This document shows, one piece after another, positions 17,085-25,563 of a DNA stretch of 44,891 bases; position 1 is the first letter of the stretch; each line of letters begins with the position of its first letter. Under the pieces are notes generated by a model, which did not search any database, was not told the DNA's origin, and was given only the letters and a program-made list of their open reading frames with translations. Origin of the DNA: Nitrospira sp. (GTDB taxonomy: Bacteria; Nitrospirota; Nitrospiria; Nitrospirales; Nitrospiraceae); contig JAFEBH010000026.1 of NCBI GenBank assembly GCA_018242765.1, forward strand, positions 1-44,891, given 5' to 3'. The translations under genes were made by a program, and so were the position numbers.

Positions 17085-19664
17085 TCAGATCATGATGTCG
17101 AACCAGCTCCTGAACGTGCCACCTTCTACACCGTCTCCTGAGAAGCGGTCATCTCCGGTTTGCATCCATTCAGGCACTTCTCCTGGAGAGGGCGGTCCCG
17201 GTGGACTCGGATCCTTCAGTTTTGGCAGGTGATCGCCGTCCAGCGCGCGCAGCTCCTTCGTCTTGTGGTGTTCTCCCCGAATGAAGTCGCCATCGATGAT
17301 GATGTGGACGCGTAAGGCCATCTTGTTCGTGCCGGCCTCTGCAAGATTGAGGAGATTTGTCGGAAGTTGTATACGCAGAGCCGTCACTCTTCCACTGGCA
17401 GTGGGTCCAGGCGTGAACTCCGATCGGGCATCGCACTTCTTTCCAATACGGCCGCCAACCAGCCGGTCGTTTAAGGAAAGATCGCACCAACACCATTGGG
17501 GCACTTCTTTCTCCACATGAAATCGTCCGATACTGACGCGCACGCTGTTTTCATGAATGTCGGTATTTAGCATGGGAGTGTCGAACACCACTACCAACTG
17601 CGTCCGATTCTTCAGAAAGTCTTGTCGGTTTACGATTGCGCCGTGTTTCCAGTTGAAATCGCAGATGTGCGGCAGGTCCCAGTCGGGGCCGACTCCGTTT
17701 GGGCCAGCGGGGCCTTGGGGTCCTACAGGCCCCTGTGGACCGATGGAGCCTGCCGGTCCTATGGGACCAGTTGGTCCTGCTGGGCCCTGAGGACCAGGGG
17801 CACCTTGAGGTCCAGCAGGTCCCTGCTGTCCTTGAGGACCCTGGGGACCCGGTGGACCCTGTTCACCATTACCTCCATTCAAACCATGGTCAAGGATGCA
17901 GGTGATGGCCTTTGTGAGGTCGGTCACGCTGGGCACGACAATGCGACCCAGATCGTTGTCGATGCGAGCGATACCAGCAGCCGCATCAGCTATGGGGTCG
18001 CTGAGCGGGACAGTTGGGTTCTCCAGTCGGTGTCCGGGTCGCCAACGTTGTACGGTGGCCAGGATTACACAATCAGTCGTGTCGCAACCGGGGCAGGCGT
18101 GGCGTTTCAAGTAATCCCCGCAGTCGGCATCGTGGATGTCTAAGACTGCTACCCCATCTTCGTAAGCAGCATAGAGATGTCCCGACAGGGCTAATGCAGT
18201 GCCCTGATTGCCTATGGGCAAGGGGGTACCTAAGGCCTGTTCTGGGTGGGTGGGATCAGCGAGGAAGCGGTGCAGATTCACGCTGATGACTTGAGCGGGA
18301 CCAGCTGCCGGCTGCATAAGCACGTAGGCCAAACGGCCTCCAGAGGCGACGGCCAGTGCCACGGGTGGTTCTGGTAGTGGGATAGTGCCCAGCGCTGTGC
18401 CGTCACTGTTGGCGAGCTTGAGGTTTTTTGGAATGTTTTCGATCCAGGTGATGAGATCGGGCGCAGTGCTCTTCACCACCTCGATGGCGACGATACCAGA
18501 ACCTGTGATCGCCACGGTCTGCGGGTTCAAGTTGGCCACCGTGGTGTCGAAGTGATGAATCGTGTTGGAGGCTTCCGCTGCGTACAGCGTAATTCCATCA
18601 CTGGCGAGGGTTAGACCGACGAGTGCCACATTGACCTGCGCCGAACCGGTAGCGATGGGGGTGGGTGGCGTGGCACCAACGTTCCACAGCTGGATGACGG
18701 ACTTCATGGCTGTGGAAGCAAGACTCACCAGTTCACCTGATGGCAGAACTAGCAGGCTCATCTTGGCGCCCACACTGTCAGGGATGGGCACGCTGGCCAG
18801 CGAGGCACCGGAGAAGGCCGCCGGAGTCGAAGTGTCGAGCACTTCCAACATCGCACTGGCTCCACCAGCTCCAGCGACGGCTGCGAACAGTCGCGATCCG
18901 TCTGAGTTGGCACTCAGGGCCAAGACTGACTCGGTAAAAGTCTTGGGAGCGATCGGTGCACCGGTATGGAGATGGAACTGCTGAACGATGCCGCCATTTG
19001 GGGCGAGATCTGCCGCGGCGTAAATCCTCTCTGAACTCTCATGGACCAGGACAGCCTTCGCTCTCGGGAGAGCCAAGGTGGATATCCATTCCAGAACTGG
19101 GGCAAAGGGCGCCGCAGGGGCCGGCAGAGGCTGGTCCACCAGCACGTCAAAGGCATACGTCTCGAGAATACGGTTCGGTGCGCAGCGTGTGTCGTCGCAC
19201 CCACACTCGTCGTATAGTACCGGTACGTCCTCAGTAGGACATTCACGGTAGCGGACGCAGAACTGCAACACATGGTCGATCGCCTCTCCCTCGCTTGCTG
19301 CGGCATGAATCAGCTTGGCAACGGCGGGGAAGGTCCGGATATCCACCACCTCTTCGTTCAAGACCAGGATTTCGTTCCCGCAACAGTCCAGTGCCGTGCC
19401 CGGCTTCATGACCACATAGTGGTCGCGACAGGCGAGATTGGCATGGGCCGCGACTTCTAGACCGCAGACGACACCAGTGCCATGCAGGCGCTGATGGTGG
19501 CGCTTGAACTTCTCAACGACGTATTGTTGTTCCACGTCGAAGTCCGGCACGTCCATCAGCTTGCCGAAGAAATAGCTGTTGCGCAGCGGCGTTTGCGGTT
19601 CACATGTCGGGCAGGTTGACTTTGGGCATCCCTGGGTGGATTGCTCATGGTTCACATGGGACAT
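17085..19664 (-). CDS. eCIS head-domain protein with beta-propeller and collagen-like stalk
   Basis: The protein has 859 aa, with GAGGTG upstream of the ATG at 19664. A Cys cluster (CPKSTCPTC, residues 13-21) leads into NSYFFGKLMDVPDFDVEQQY and RLHGTGVVCGLEV, the same head as the next two genes. Residues about 160-470 contain repeated strand motifs with VLALSANSDGSRLFAAV and LTLASDGITLYAAE, which indicate a YncE/SMP30-like beta-propeller. A collagen-like Gly-X-Y run of 19 triplets follows at about residue 600, then a 200-residue C-terminal domain. Collagen stalks in bacterial proteins usually form trimeric rods, so this is likely an extended fibre with a sensor or binding tip. The combination with the eCIS head is unusual. 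Confidence 0.82.
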   Translation of the reverse strand: MSHVNHEQSTQGCPKSTCPTCEPQTPLRNSYFFGKLMDVPDFDVEQQYVVEKFKRHHQRLHGTGVVCGLEVAAHANLACRDHYVVMKPGTALDCCGNEILVLNEEVVDIRTFPAVAKLIHAAASEGEAIDHVLQFCVRYRECPTEDVPVLYDECGCDDTRCAPNRILETYAFDVLVDQPLPAPAAPFAPVLEWISTLALPRAKAVLVHESSERIYAAADLAPNGGIVQQFHLHTGAPIAPKTFTESVLALSANSDGSRLFAAVAGAGGASAMLEVLDTSTPAAFSGASLASVPIPDSVGAKMSLLVLPSGELVSLASTAMKSVIQLWNVGATPPTPIATGSAQVNVALVGLTLASDGITLYAAEASNTIHHFDTTVANLNPQTVAITGSGIVAIEVVKSTAPDLITWIENIPKNLKLANSDGTALGTIPLPEPPVALAVASGGRLAYVLMQPAAGPAQVISVNLHRFLADPTHPEQALGTPLPIGNQGTALALSGHLYAAYEDGVAVLDIHDADCGDYLKRHACPGCDTTDCVILATVQRWRPGHRLENPTVPLSDPIADAAAGIARIDNDLGRIVVPSVTDLTKAITCILDHGLNGGNGEQGPPGPQGPQGQQGPAGPQGAPGPQGPAGPTGPIGPAGSIGPQGPVGPQGPAGPNGVGPDWDLPHICDFNWKHGAIVNRQDFLKNRTQLVVVFDTPMLNTDIHENSVRVSIGRFHVEKEVPQWCWCDLSLNDRLVGGRIGKKCDARSEFTPGPTASGRVTALRIQLPTNLLNLAEAGTNKMALRVHIIIDGDFIRGEHHKTKELRALDGDHLPKLKDPSPPGPPSPGEVPEWMQTGDDRFSGDGVEGGTFRSWFDIMI
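17697..17867 (-). repeat. Collagen-like Gly-X-Y coding repeat, 19 triplets
   Basis: On the minus strand this stretch encodes 19 uninterrupted Gly-X-Y triplets, mostly GPQ, GPA and GPx. Proline fills most X positions. It lies inside the 859-aa protein between the propeller and the C-terminal domain. Confidence 0.95.
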
Positions 19665-19690
19665 CGAAGCACCTCGTTGTAATCAATATG

Positions 19691-21883
19691 TCATGGTAGG
19701 ATCGTTTTTCCTCTGATGCGGGCATCACCCACTCGGAAACGTGGACGCGCGTCGACAGCGCCGGTCAGCACAGTGGCGCGTCCCAAAGCTCCTCCGTCCA
19801 GTTCTACTGGTGCAGCACGCCAGCCGACCACCGCATCTAAACCCAACATGGCTTGAACGCCCACTCGAAAACGCGGCTCAACTGCGATTACCTGGGCTTC
19901 CACATGGACTGGTCGTTCTAGGTCGACCAACCGCTTGAGTGCGCGAGCCAGGCTGGGATCGCGTATGCAGGTCGCGGGCACAAATACCGAGAGCTTGTGG
20001 GCATAGACATGGAATGGGTCGCGGCAAGGGTCCTGAGTTTTCTTGAGTTGGGTCACACCCAGCTGGGCCCCCGAAGGCGCGTCCGGGACACGAAATTCGC
20101 CAGGACCGCCGAGACGGCTGCGATTGACTATGCGCTCACCCCAGAGCTTCGCGTTGTCGGACAGCTTGGCATGGCCCAGCATCATCCAGCGCCGCAGATG
20201 AAAATGTTCGAGCAGCAGCCGGGGTGGACGCCAACACGTTTTGCTCGGCACGACGCAGGGTATACAATCGGCCCGCTTTGGCTGAAAATCGGTGTAGCGG
20301 TCGATCGCCAGAAAGAGGTAAAGACTCTTGCGCAAACCCTTCAACGTGCCACGCCAGGGAAAGAGCCGCGGTGCGGCCTTGAGATAGGCCCGCCGGCGTT
20401 CCTCGGGCCAGTTGCGTTCCAACGCCACACCCACCCAACCGGCTAGCCAACTGAGGAAATCCCGCTTCGCGGGTGGACCGGCCGGGCAGGCCAAAGGGTC
20501 GAACAGCCTCGCCTGACGGTCTATGCTGGTCTCGATGGTGCGGAATTCTCGATCGAAGAGGGAGAGCCAGCGGTCAGTGAAATCGGCCGATACCGGTTCG
20601 GCCCCAAACACGGCGGGTAGATAGCGGCGTAGGCTGATACGTGGGAACTCGATCTCCACCGAGTCAAGCTGAGGCGTTACGGAGCTGTCTCCCTGAAACT
20701 GCAGTTTCAGCCACAGGTATCGGCCGGGTTGGGACCGCAGCAGAAAATCGATCTGGCCGGATAGAGGCGCCACTCCATCGGGGTTGTGCCAAGTTCCGGC
20801 CAATCGCCATTCTTCTACCGGTCTTAAGGCCAGCAGATAGGCTGGCTCCTCGCTTTCCGCAGTCAACGAGTACACTGTCACCCGAGTACCCCGTGGTAGC
20901 GTACCGGTGAGGATTGCACGGTGCCAGGTACAGCGTGTGATCTCGCTGTCCTGTGCCAGACTGACCCACATGCCTTCCTTAGGATAGACCGGCAACGAAA
21001 GCTCTGCGGTGGTGAGTTCGCCCGACGTGTTGAAAATCGGTGGCGGGTCGGTTGGACATCGGCCTAGACTTGAGAGGTCGAGGGCACCACCAACGAGCAC
21101 CCGCACGGGTAGTGGCAGGAAGCGGTTTATAGCCTCCTCAGGCCGTGTCGGGGTTTCGAGGATCTGGCCACTGTCTGGATCGAGCACCAACACATGTGCT
21201 TCGCCTTCCACTCGAACATAGATCCGGCCGAGGCAATCGACGGCCAGCGAACGGACCGCGCCCAGCTGACCAAAGAAAAGGCGATGGCGGCCGTACGCAG
21301 ACAATACGTGTATACCACCGTTGGCGGGATCGCTGACGGCGATGTTGCCGTTTACCATCACTGCTACATCTTCCGGCTGCCATGGGATGAGCTCCTGCAG
21401 TACGGGTGCGGTCCAGACAGCCTGTACGGTACCACTGACCGCATTCAGTACGAGCACGCGCTGATGGCCGGTATCGCACAGATAGAGTCGGCCACAACCA
21501 GCAGCGATGCCTCCAGCATCGAGTGGCAGGCGCGGGTCTTTAGGGTCGCGGCCGAAACAGGGCCAATCGATGAACCGGCAGGTGCAGGGGTCGAAGCGAC
21601 GCAATCGCCTCTGTGCGCGGTCGAGCAACACGAGTGTGTTACCGGGTAACAGTGCGACATGGTCGGGCCAGGTCAGCCCGCCAAAGCTGCCGGAGGGATC
21701 GTTGAGCAAGGCACCGGTCCCCGGCAGTGGAAGTAGCGTTAATCCCCCGTCTCCTGGTGATGCCTCGACTTGCTGCGTCAGCGCCGGGTTGGGTTCGGTA
21801 CGCCAGCCGGCTCGTCGGTCCAATCGATAGCGTAAAGAATCGTGTGGTGGACGAGCGATGGGCGGTAAGTATGGCGAGTTCAC
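19691..21883 (-). CDS. gpI-like tail/baseplate protein (Afp12-type) fused to N-terminal beta-propeller
   Basis: The protein has 730 aa and starts at a GTG at 21883 that overlaps the gpJ stop (GTGA). The N-terminal half (residues 45-260) has NHL/propeller-like blades: LTWPDHVALLPGNTLVLLD, AAGCGRLYLCDTGHQRVLVL, NGNIAVSDPANGGIHVLS. From about 405 it is a phage tail protein I domain: ISLRRYLPAVFGAEPVSADF, LSLFDREFRTIETSI, FLSWLAGWVGVALERNWPEE and the helix LKGLRKSLYLFLAID. gpI joins gpJ in the baseplate wedge. The C-terminal 100 residues hold a strand repeat seen in this subfamily (VEPRFRVGVQAMLGLD and ARPRFRVGDARI). The propeller fusion is the unusual part. It may decorate the outer baseplate. 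Confidence 0.88.
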   Translation of the reverse strand: MNSPYLPPIARPPHDSLRYRLDRRAGWRTEPNPALTQQVEASPGDGGLTLLPLPGTGALLNDPSGSFGGLTWPDHVALLPGNTLVLLDRAQRRLRRFDPCTCRFIDWPCFGRDPKDPRLPLDAGGIAAGCGRLYLCDTGHQRVLVLNAVSGTVQAVWTAPVLQELIPWQPEDVAVMVNGNIAVSDPANGGIHVLSAYGRHRLFFGQLGAVRSLAVDCLGRIYVRVEGEAHVLVLDPDSGQILETPTRPEEAINRFLPLPVRVLVGGALDLSSLGRCPTDPPPIFNTSGELTTAELSLPVYPKEGMWVSLAQDSEITRCTWHRAILTGTLPRGTRVTVYSLTAESEEPAYLLALRPVEEWRLAGTWHNPDGVAPLSGQIDFLLRSQPGRYLWLKLQFQGDSSVTPQLDSVEIEFPRISLRRYLPAVFGAEPVSADFTDRWLSLFDREFRTIETSIDRQARLFDPLACPAGPPAKRDFLSWLAGWVGVALERNWPEERRRAYLKAAPRLFPWRGTLKGLRKSLYLFLAIDRYTDFQPKRADCIPCVVPSKTCWRPPRLLLEHFHLRRWMMLGHAKLSDNAKLWGERIVNRSRLGGPGEFRVPDAPSGAQLGVTQLKKTQDPCRDPFHVYAHKLSVFVPATCIRDPSLARALKRLVDLERPVHVEAQVIAVEPRFRVGVQAMLGLDAVVGWRAAPVELDGGALGRATVLTGAVDARPRFRVGDARIRGKTILP

Positions 21884-23853
21884 GACCCCTCCTCGTAGCG
21901 TACGCTGATGCTGTGAACACCGTTTCTGAGCAGTGCGTTATCTTCCAGGGGCATGTCGGTGCAGATCTTAGCGGTTTCACCCTCCAGCGTGAGCGTTAAG
22001 CTGACTACCCGGCGCGTACCGGGCACCAAGAGTCGCTGTAAGACCAACGAATAGAAGATATCGCCGCCGAAGGGCCAGCCCGAGCCTACCTGGTCTAAAC
22101 CACTGTCTTCGCCACCGGTCAGGGGGTGGAAATAGTGTTCCAGGGCTGCTAAGGCCAACTGCTTCACTTCGGCAAGATCCGCATCGTCCTTGCAGACTAG
22201 TTCGGCCGTGACCACTATCTCTCGATAGCGCGGGGCGATGACATACAGTTCCGTGGTGGCGAGTCGGCGCTTATCCAGGTAGGCACAGACGGTTCTCAAC
22301 GTTCCTTCGGTGGGCATGGGCGCCGGGTCCTCAGGGTCGTCGGGTTCAGGCACAACGATGACGCTCACTACGCCGGGCACAGCGACGCCGGGAAAATCGG
22401 GATGGAAAAGCGGCAGGGCCTTAGCTCTCGCGATGCCTCCCGCCCCCCGTGCATGCAACTCGAAATCTTCTTCAGTGACCGCCCGGTCGTGGCTCTTAAG
22501 GGTCTGCGGTACGCGCAGCTTGGCTTCGTCCAGCGTCTCCTCATCGCCACCGCCGAAGGCAGGAAACAGGTTGCCAATCTTGGCACTATCGATTCCGCCC
22601 ACGGCGCCTCGCAACGAATTGATCTGTCTAGCCCCGACATTGCCACGCAATCCCCCGCCGAAACGATACTGCCGGGCGATGATGTTGGCGCGCCGGTTCG
22701 GATTGGCGACCGGGATGCGACCCTCCCGGCCATCACCGAAGCGGACTTCGCCGGTGGTGCGGTTCAGCACGTAATGCGTGTCGTCGGGACCGGAGGCGAA
22801 GAAGTCGGCGACCTCTTGCCACACCTGCTCGCCGTCGCCTTCATCCACTACCAGGGTAAGGGTGCGATCCAACACCGGTGCACTGGCAAGCTTGAGAACT
22901 TGTTCTGGACGGCCGCTGCTGCCACCCAAGATCTCGCCGTCGATGGTTTCAGCCTGCACCGCACTCACCGTATTCGTCCGTATCGCGAGCAGTGTTGGTG
23001 CATTCTGGTACGCCCCTGCAGTGAGCCTTGCACGTATCCAGTAATGTGGACTGGTGATCTTACCCATGGACGAGGCCACCATCCGGCCCTTGGGCGGCGC
23101 ATTAAGGTAAACATGGCCGCTTCGGGTGAATGTGGCCGATTCGTCCTTCAGGAGGTCCAAGGGAAACCAGTCCTTCCCGTCCCAGAACTCCCACTGTAGG
23201 GTCACCGGCGGTGGCACGGAAGTGCCGCAGGTAGCGTAGAACGGTCCGGATGCGTGTTGCATTTTCACCCAGACCATCAGGTTGATCTCAACACTTGGGA
23301 AGTCCAGGGTCGAAGCAAAGCCCAGCAACAGGGCAGACCCAAGCCGCGCGGTCGGGCCGAAGGGTTGGAAGCCAAGGGTGAGGTCGGCATTGGCGGTGCT
23401 CAGGTCTTGGATACTCACGCCGTTGTCGGTTTGTACCGCATCGAGCACGGCGGTAAGTGCGATGAGGGCCCGTTCGGTCTCGAATACTATCGATTTTCCT
23501 TGCTCATCGGACAGTTGAGTTTCCACCTGAGTGTGCAGGGGTACGATGACAGAACTGACGGCGAAGGTCGGTTGAACTGGGAAGGTAATTTCAGCCTGTG
23601 CCGAGCGTGCCGGGGTCAGTTCCATGCCGAGCAGCTGCAGGAACTTGAGATAGTTGAGCTTGGGCACTTTGCCGAGCCGGGAAATCAACAACTCTGTCAT
23701 CCAGCCGAATAGTTGCACGATTGCCATTCCGGGTTCGTTTTCGTTCACATCGGTCCACTCCGGCGTGTAGCGCGGAATGCGGGTGCGTGCCTCAGTGACA
23801 ATGTCGGAGTACCGCCGGTCGTCGATCTTTGGATACTCGTCCCTCAGTGGCAT
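21880..23853 (-). CDS. Baseplate J-like protein (gp47/Afp11 family)
   Basis: The protein has 657 aa; GGAGG lies before the ATG at 23853. The N-terminus has the wedge motif YTPEWTDVNENEPGMAIVQL followed by MTELLISRLGKVPKLNYLKF, and the core has VRFGDGREGRIP (near 375) and the RVPQTLKSHDRAVTEEDFE helix of gpJ. Residues 540-640 carry the conserved PRYREIVVTAELVCK strand and a C-terminal sheet. gpJ forms the ring of wedges that holds the hub and triggers contraction. It follows the gp25-like gene by 1 bp and overlaps the gpI gene, the usual baseplate gene order. Confidence 0.95.
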   Translation of the reverse strand: MPLRDEYPKIDDRRYSDIVTEARTRIPRYTPEWTDVNENEPGMAIVQLFGWMTELLISRLGKVPKLNYLKFLQLLGMELTPARSAQAEITFPVQPTFAVSSVIVPLHTQVETQLSDEQGKSIVFETERALIALTAVLDAVQTDNGVSIQDLSTANADLTLGFQPFGPTARLGSALLLGFASTLDFPSVEINLMVWVKMQHASGPFYATCGTSVPPPVTLQWEFWDGKDWFPLDLLKDESATFTRSGHVYLNAPPKGRMVASSMGKITSPHYWIRARLTAGAYQNAPTLLAIRTNTVSAVQAETIDGEILGGSSGRPEQVLKLASAPVLDRTLTLVVDEGDGEQVWQEVADFFASGPDDTHYVLNRTTGEVRFGDGREGRIPVANPNRRANIIARQYRFGGGLRGNVGARQINSLRGAVGGIDSAKIGNLFPAFGGGDEETLDEAKLRVPQTLKSHDRAVTEEDFELHARGAGGIARAKALPLFHPDFPGVAVPGVVSVIVVPEPDDPEDPAPMPTEGTLRTVCAYLDKRRLATTELYVIAPRYREIVVTAELVCKDDADLAEVKQLALAALEHYFHPLTGGEDSGLDQVGSGWPFGGDIFYSLVLQRLLVPGTRRVVSLTLTLEGETAKICTDMPLEDNALLRNGVHSISVRYEEGS

Positions 23854-23854
23854 A

Positions 23855-24268
23855 TCAGGAGGCCTCCGTGATGTAGAACGGATAGACGAGATTGCCCATT
23901 GCGTTGTTGGCGCGCACGCGGTATTCGATGCGGATCAGGAGCAGACTGGGTTCGGCATCGGTAGTTTCCGGAGCCACGTTCAATACATCGATGCGCGGCT
24001 CGTGTGTCACTAGAGCCCGGCGCACATGTTCCACCGCCAAGGCATGGGTGGTGGGGTTGTTGGGAGCGAATAGCAGGTCGTGAATGCCACAGCCAAACTC
24101 AGGTTGCATGAGCCTCTCCCCCAAACGTGTACCGAGGATGAAATAGATTGACTCCTCGATGCGGCTCTCGGTGCGAGACAGGGCGAGCTTGCCGCGGGGC
24201 GTCACTTGAAGAGGGAACTTGAAACCGGTTCCCAGGAAGGCGCGGCCCTCATCAAATGGTGTAGCCAT
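23855..24268 (-). CDS. gp25-like baseplate wedge protein (Afp9 family)
   Basis: The protein has 137 aa with the start at the ATG at 24268 (MATPFDEGRAFLG), which lies 1 bp after the upstream stop and has GGAGG about 8 nt before it. Family marks are GTGFKFPLQVTPRGKLALS, the helix RIEESIYFILGTRLGERLM and PEFGCGIHDLLFAPNN, followed by an EPRIDVLNV strand. gp25/W-type proteins nucleate the sheath on the baseplate through an EPR-type core bundle motif, and an EPRI sequence is visible near residue 93. Confidence 0.95.
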   Translation of the reverse strand: MATPFDEGRAFLGTGFKFPLQVTPRGKLALSRTESRIEESIYFILGTRLGERLMQPEFGCGIHDLLFAPNNPTTHALAVEHVRRALVTHEPRIDVLNVAPETTDAEPSLLLIRIEYRVRANNAMGNLVYPFYITEAS

Positions 24269-24269
24269 G

Positions 24270-25040
24270 TCAGCAACCTCCCACGACTTCGGCGGCAAGT
24301 TTCAGGGTCTTTACCAGCTCATCTAAGGTATTCACCACGTCCTGCATTTTTCCCAAGTCGTCCGGCGCGGCCACTGCAGGAATCTTGATGGGGTCGACAC
24401 CCGCGATGCCGAGAAACGGTTCGGCGAATGACAGCAGCAGGACGATCGGTTCGATAGCTGAGACCATGTGTTGGGCCGAGGTCTGAGCATTTTTCTGCGA
24501 GCATTCCAGGGCGGCGAGAAGCTCGGTGTTGCCGGCGGCTTGGGCCGACTGTATTTGAATTGCTAGACCGCCAATAACGTTCATGATGCTCTTGAGCTGT
24601 CCGACAATACAGGAGAGCAGTTTGATGATCAGACACAGGAGGTCGCGGACGAACAACGGTATGCCCACTCCAGTGAACTTGGAGATGCACTCAATGAGGG
24701 GGGGAGCGGCTTCGATCAATTTCGGTAAGGCTCCCGCGACTTTTGGAACGTCTGCCTTGCCCAGGCCAGTCACTACATCGAGCATGGGCTGTATCACCTT
24801 AACGATCTTGAACAGGCAATCAAGGTTGGCAAGGAAGGGGGCCAATTGCAGCACCAACGAGAACGATAGGGTGCAGTCATCGGGTATGGACTTGGTGATG
24901 TCAGCGACGCCCTTCAGTGTGCCGCCCATGGGTAGGTTGATCTCTACCTTGCCGGGTTGGGGCATGGGAATGCAGACGGGCTTCTTGAGGAACTCCTCCA
25001 AGTCTGGCGGTAACGGAATGTCAATGGTCTTAGTCGCCAT
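24270..25040 (-). CDS. Unrecognised hydrophobic helical eCIS protein
   Basis: The protein has 256 aa; I use the ATG at 25040 (MATKTIDIPL) because GAGGA lies just upstream and the longer frame runs into the spike gene. A short strand segment (IDIPLPPDLEEFLKKPVCIP) is followed by many hydrophobic helices with Cys and Pro breaks, such as FVRDLLCLIIKLLSCIVG and VLQLAPFLANLDCLFKIV. They look amphipathic rather than clearly transmembrane. It sits between the spike and gp25 genes, the place of the PAAR tip gene in the antifeeding prophage, but no PAAR motif is visible. It could be an inner-tube, tip or cargo-holding component. I do not recognise a family. Confidence 0.7.
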   Translation of the reverse strand: MATKTIDIPLPPDLEEFLKKPVCIPMPQPGKVEINLPMGGTLKGVADITKSIPDDCTLSFSLVLQLAPFLANLDCLFKIVKVIQPMLDVVTGLGKADVPKVAGALPKLIEAAPPLIECISKFTGVGIPLFVRDLLCLIIKLLSCIVGQLKSIMNVIGGLAIQIQSAQAAGNTELLAALECSQKNAQTSAQHMVSAIEPIVLLLSFAEPFLGIAGVDPIKIPAVAAPDDLGKMQDVVNTLDELVKTLKLAAEVVGGC

Positions 25041-25050
25041 ACCATTTCCT

Positions 25051-25563
25051 CTAAATCGGCGGTCCGATCTTGCGGACCAGGCGCGTGCCGATATGTACAT
25101 CACCGTCTGCCAACAATTGCAGGGCACCCCTGCTGTGGATGACCACCCGCCCGTTAGTCATAGTAACCACGTTGCCGTTAGCGTCTTGGATGATGAGGGC
25201 ACCCTGATTGCCGCTCGTTGGGGTCGAATCGACGAAGCGGATAGTGTGGCCGTTTCGTGACCGGATCATGCGTTGACGTTCATCCTGAGATGGCGGCGGT
25301 TGCTGCGGGTTCCACAGAAACCCGATGACAAAGGGATGGTCCAGATGTCCGTGGTCGAAGGCCAGGATGACTTCGTCGTCGATCTCCGGCATGAAGAACA
25401 TGCCGCGATCCCCGCCCGCCATAGGTGCAGCGACCGAAACCCATTGCTCCTCCGGTCCCGATAGCCATGGGTAGTTGACCTGGATACGACCCTGCCTTTC
25501 CGGGTCCTGAACAGCGGTCACCTTCCCGATGACGATGCCGGCACTGCGTTCTCCACTGTTCAT
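25051..25563 (-). CDS. gpV/gp5-like spike protein with OB fold (C-terminal VgrG/Afp8 part)
   Basis: The protein has 170 aa and starts at an ATG that overlaps the previous stop (ATGA). Residues 8-80 form the OB fold of phage baseplate protein V and VgrG: VIGKVTAVQDPERQGRIQV, a WVSVAAPMAGG strand, FMPEIDDEVILAFDHG and FVIGFLWN. Residues 95-160 have beta-prism-like strands (NGHTIRFVD, GALIIQDANGNVVTMTNG). It trimerises to make the spike that tops the tube. With the preceding late-control-D-like gene it makes up a split VgrG/Afp8. Confidence 0.94.
   Translation of the reverse strand: MNSGERSAGIVIGKVTAVQDPERQGRIQVNYPWLSGPEEQWVSVAAPMAGGDRGMFFMPEIDDEVILAFDHGHLDHPFVIGFLWNPQQPPPSQDERQRMIRSRNGHTIRFVDSTPTSGNQGALIIQDANGNVVTMTNGRVVIHSRGALQLLADGDVHIGTRLVRKIGPPI

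Noticed and set aside
17622..18143. Plus-strand frame opposite the collagen-like region
   Set aside because: Its apparent repeats mirror the Gly-X-Y codons of the minus-strand gene.
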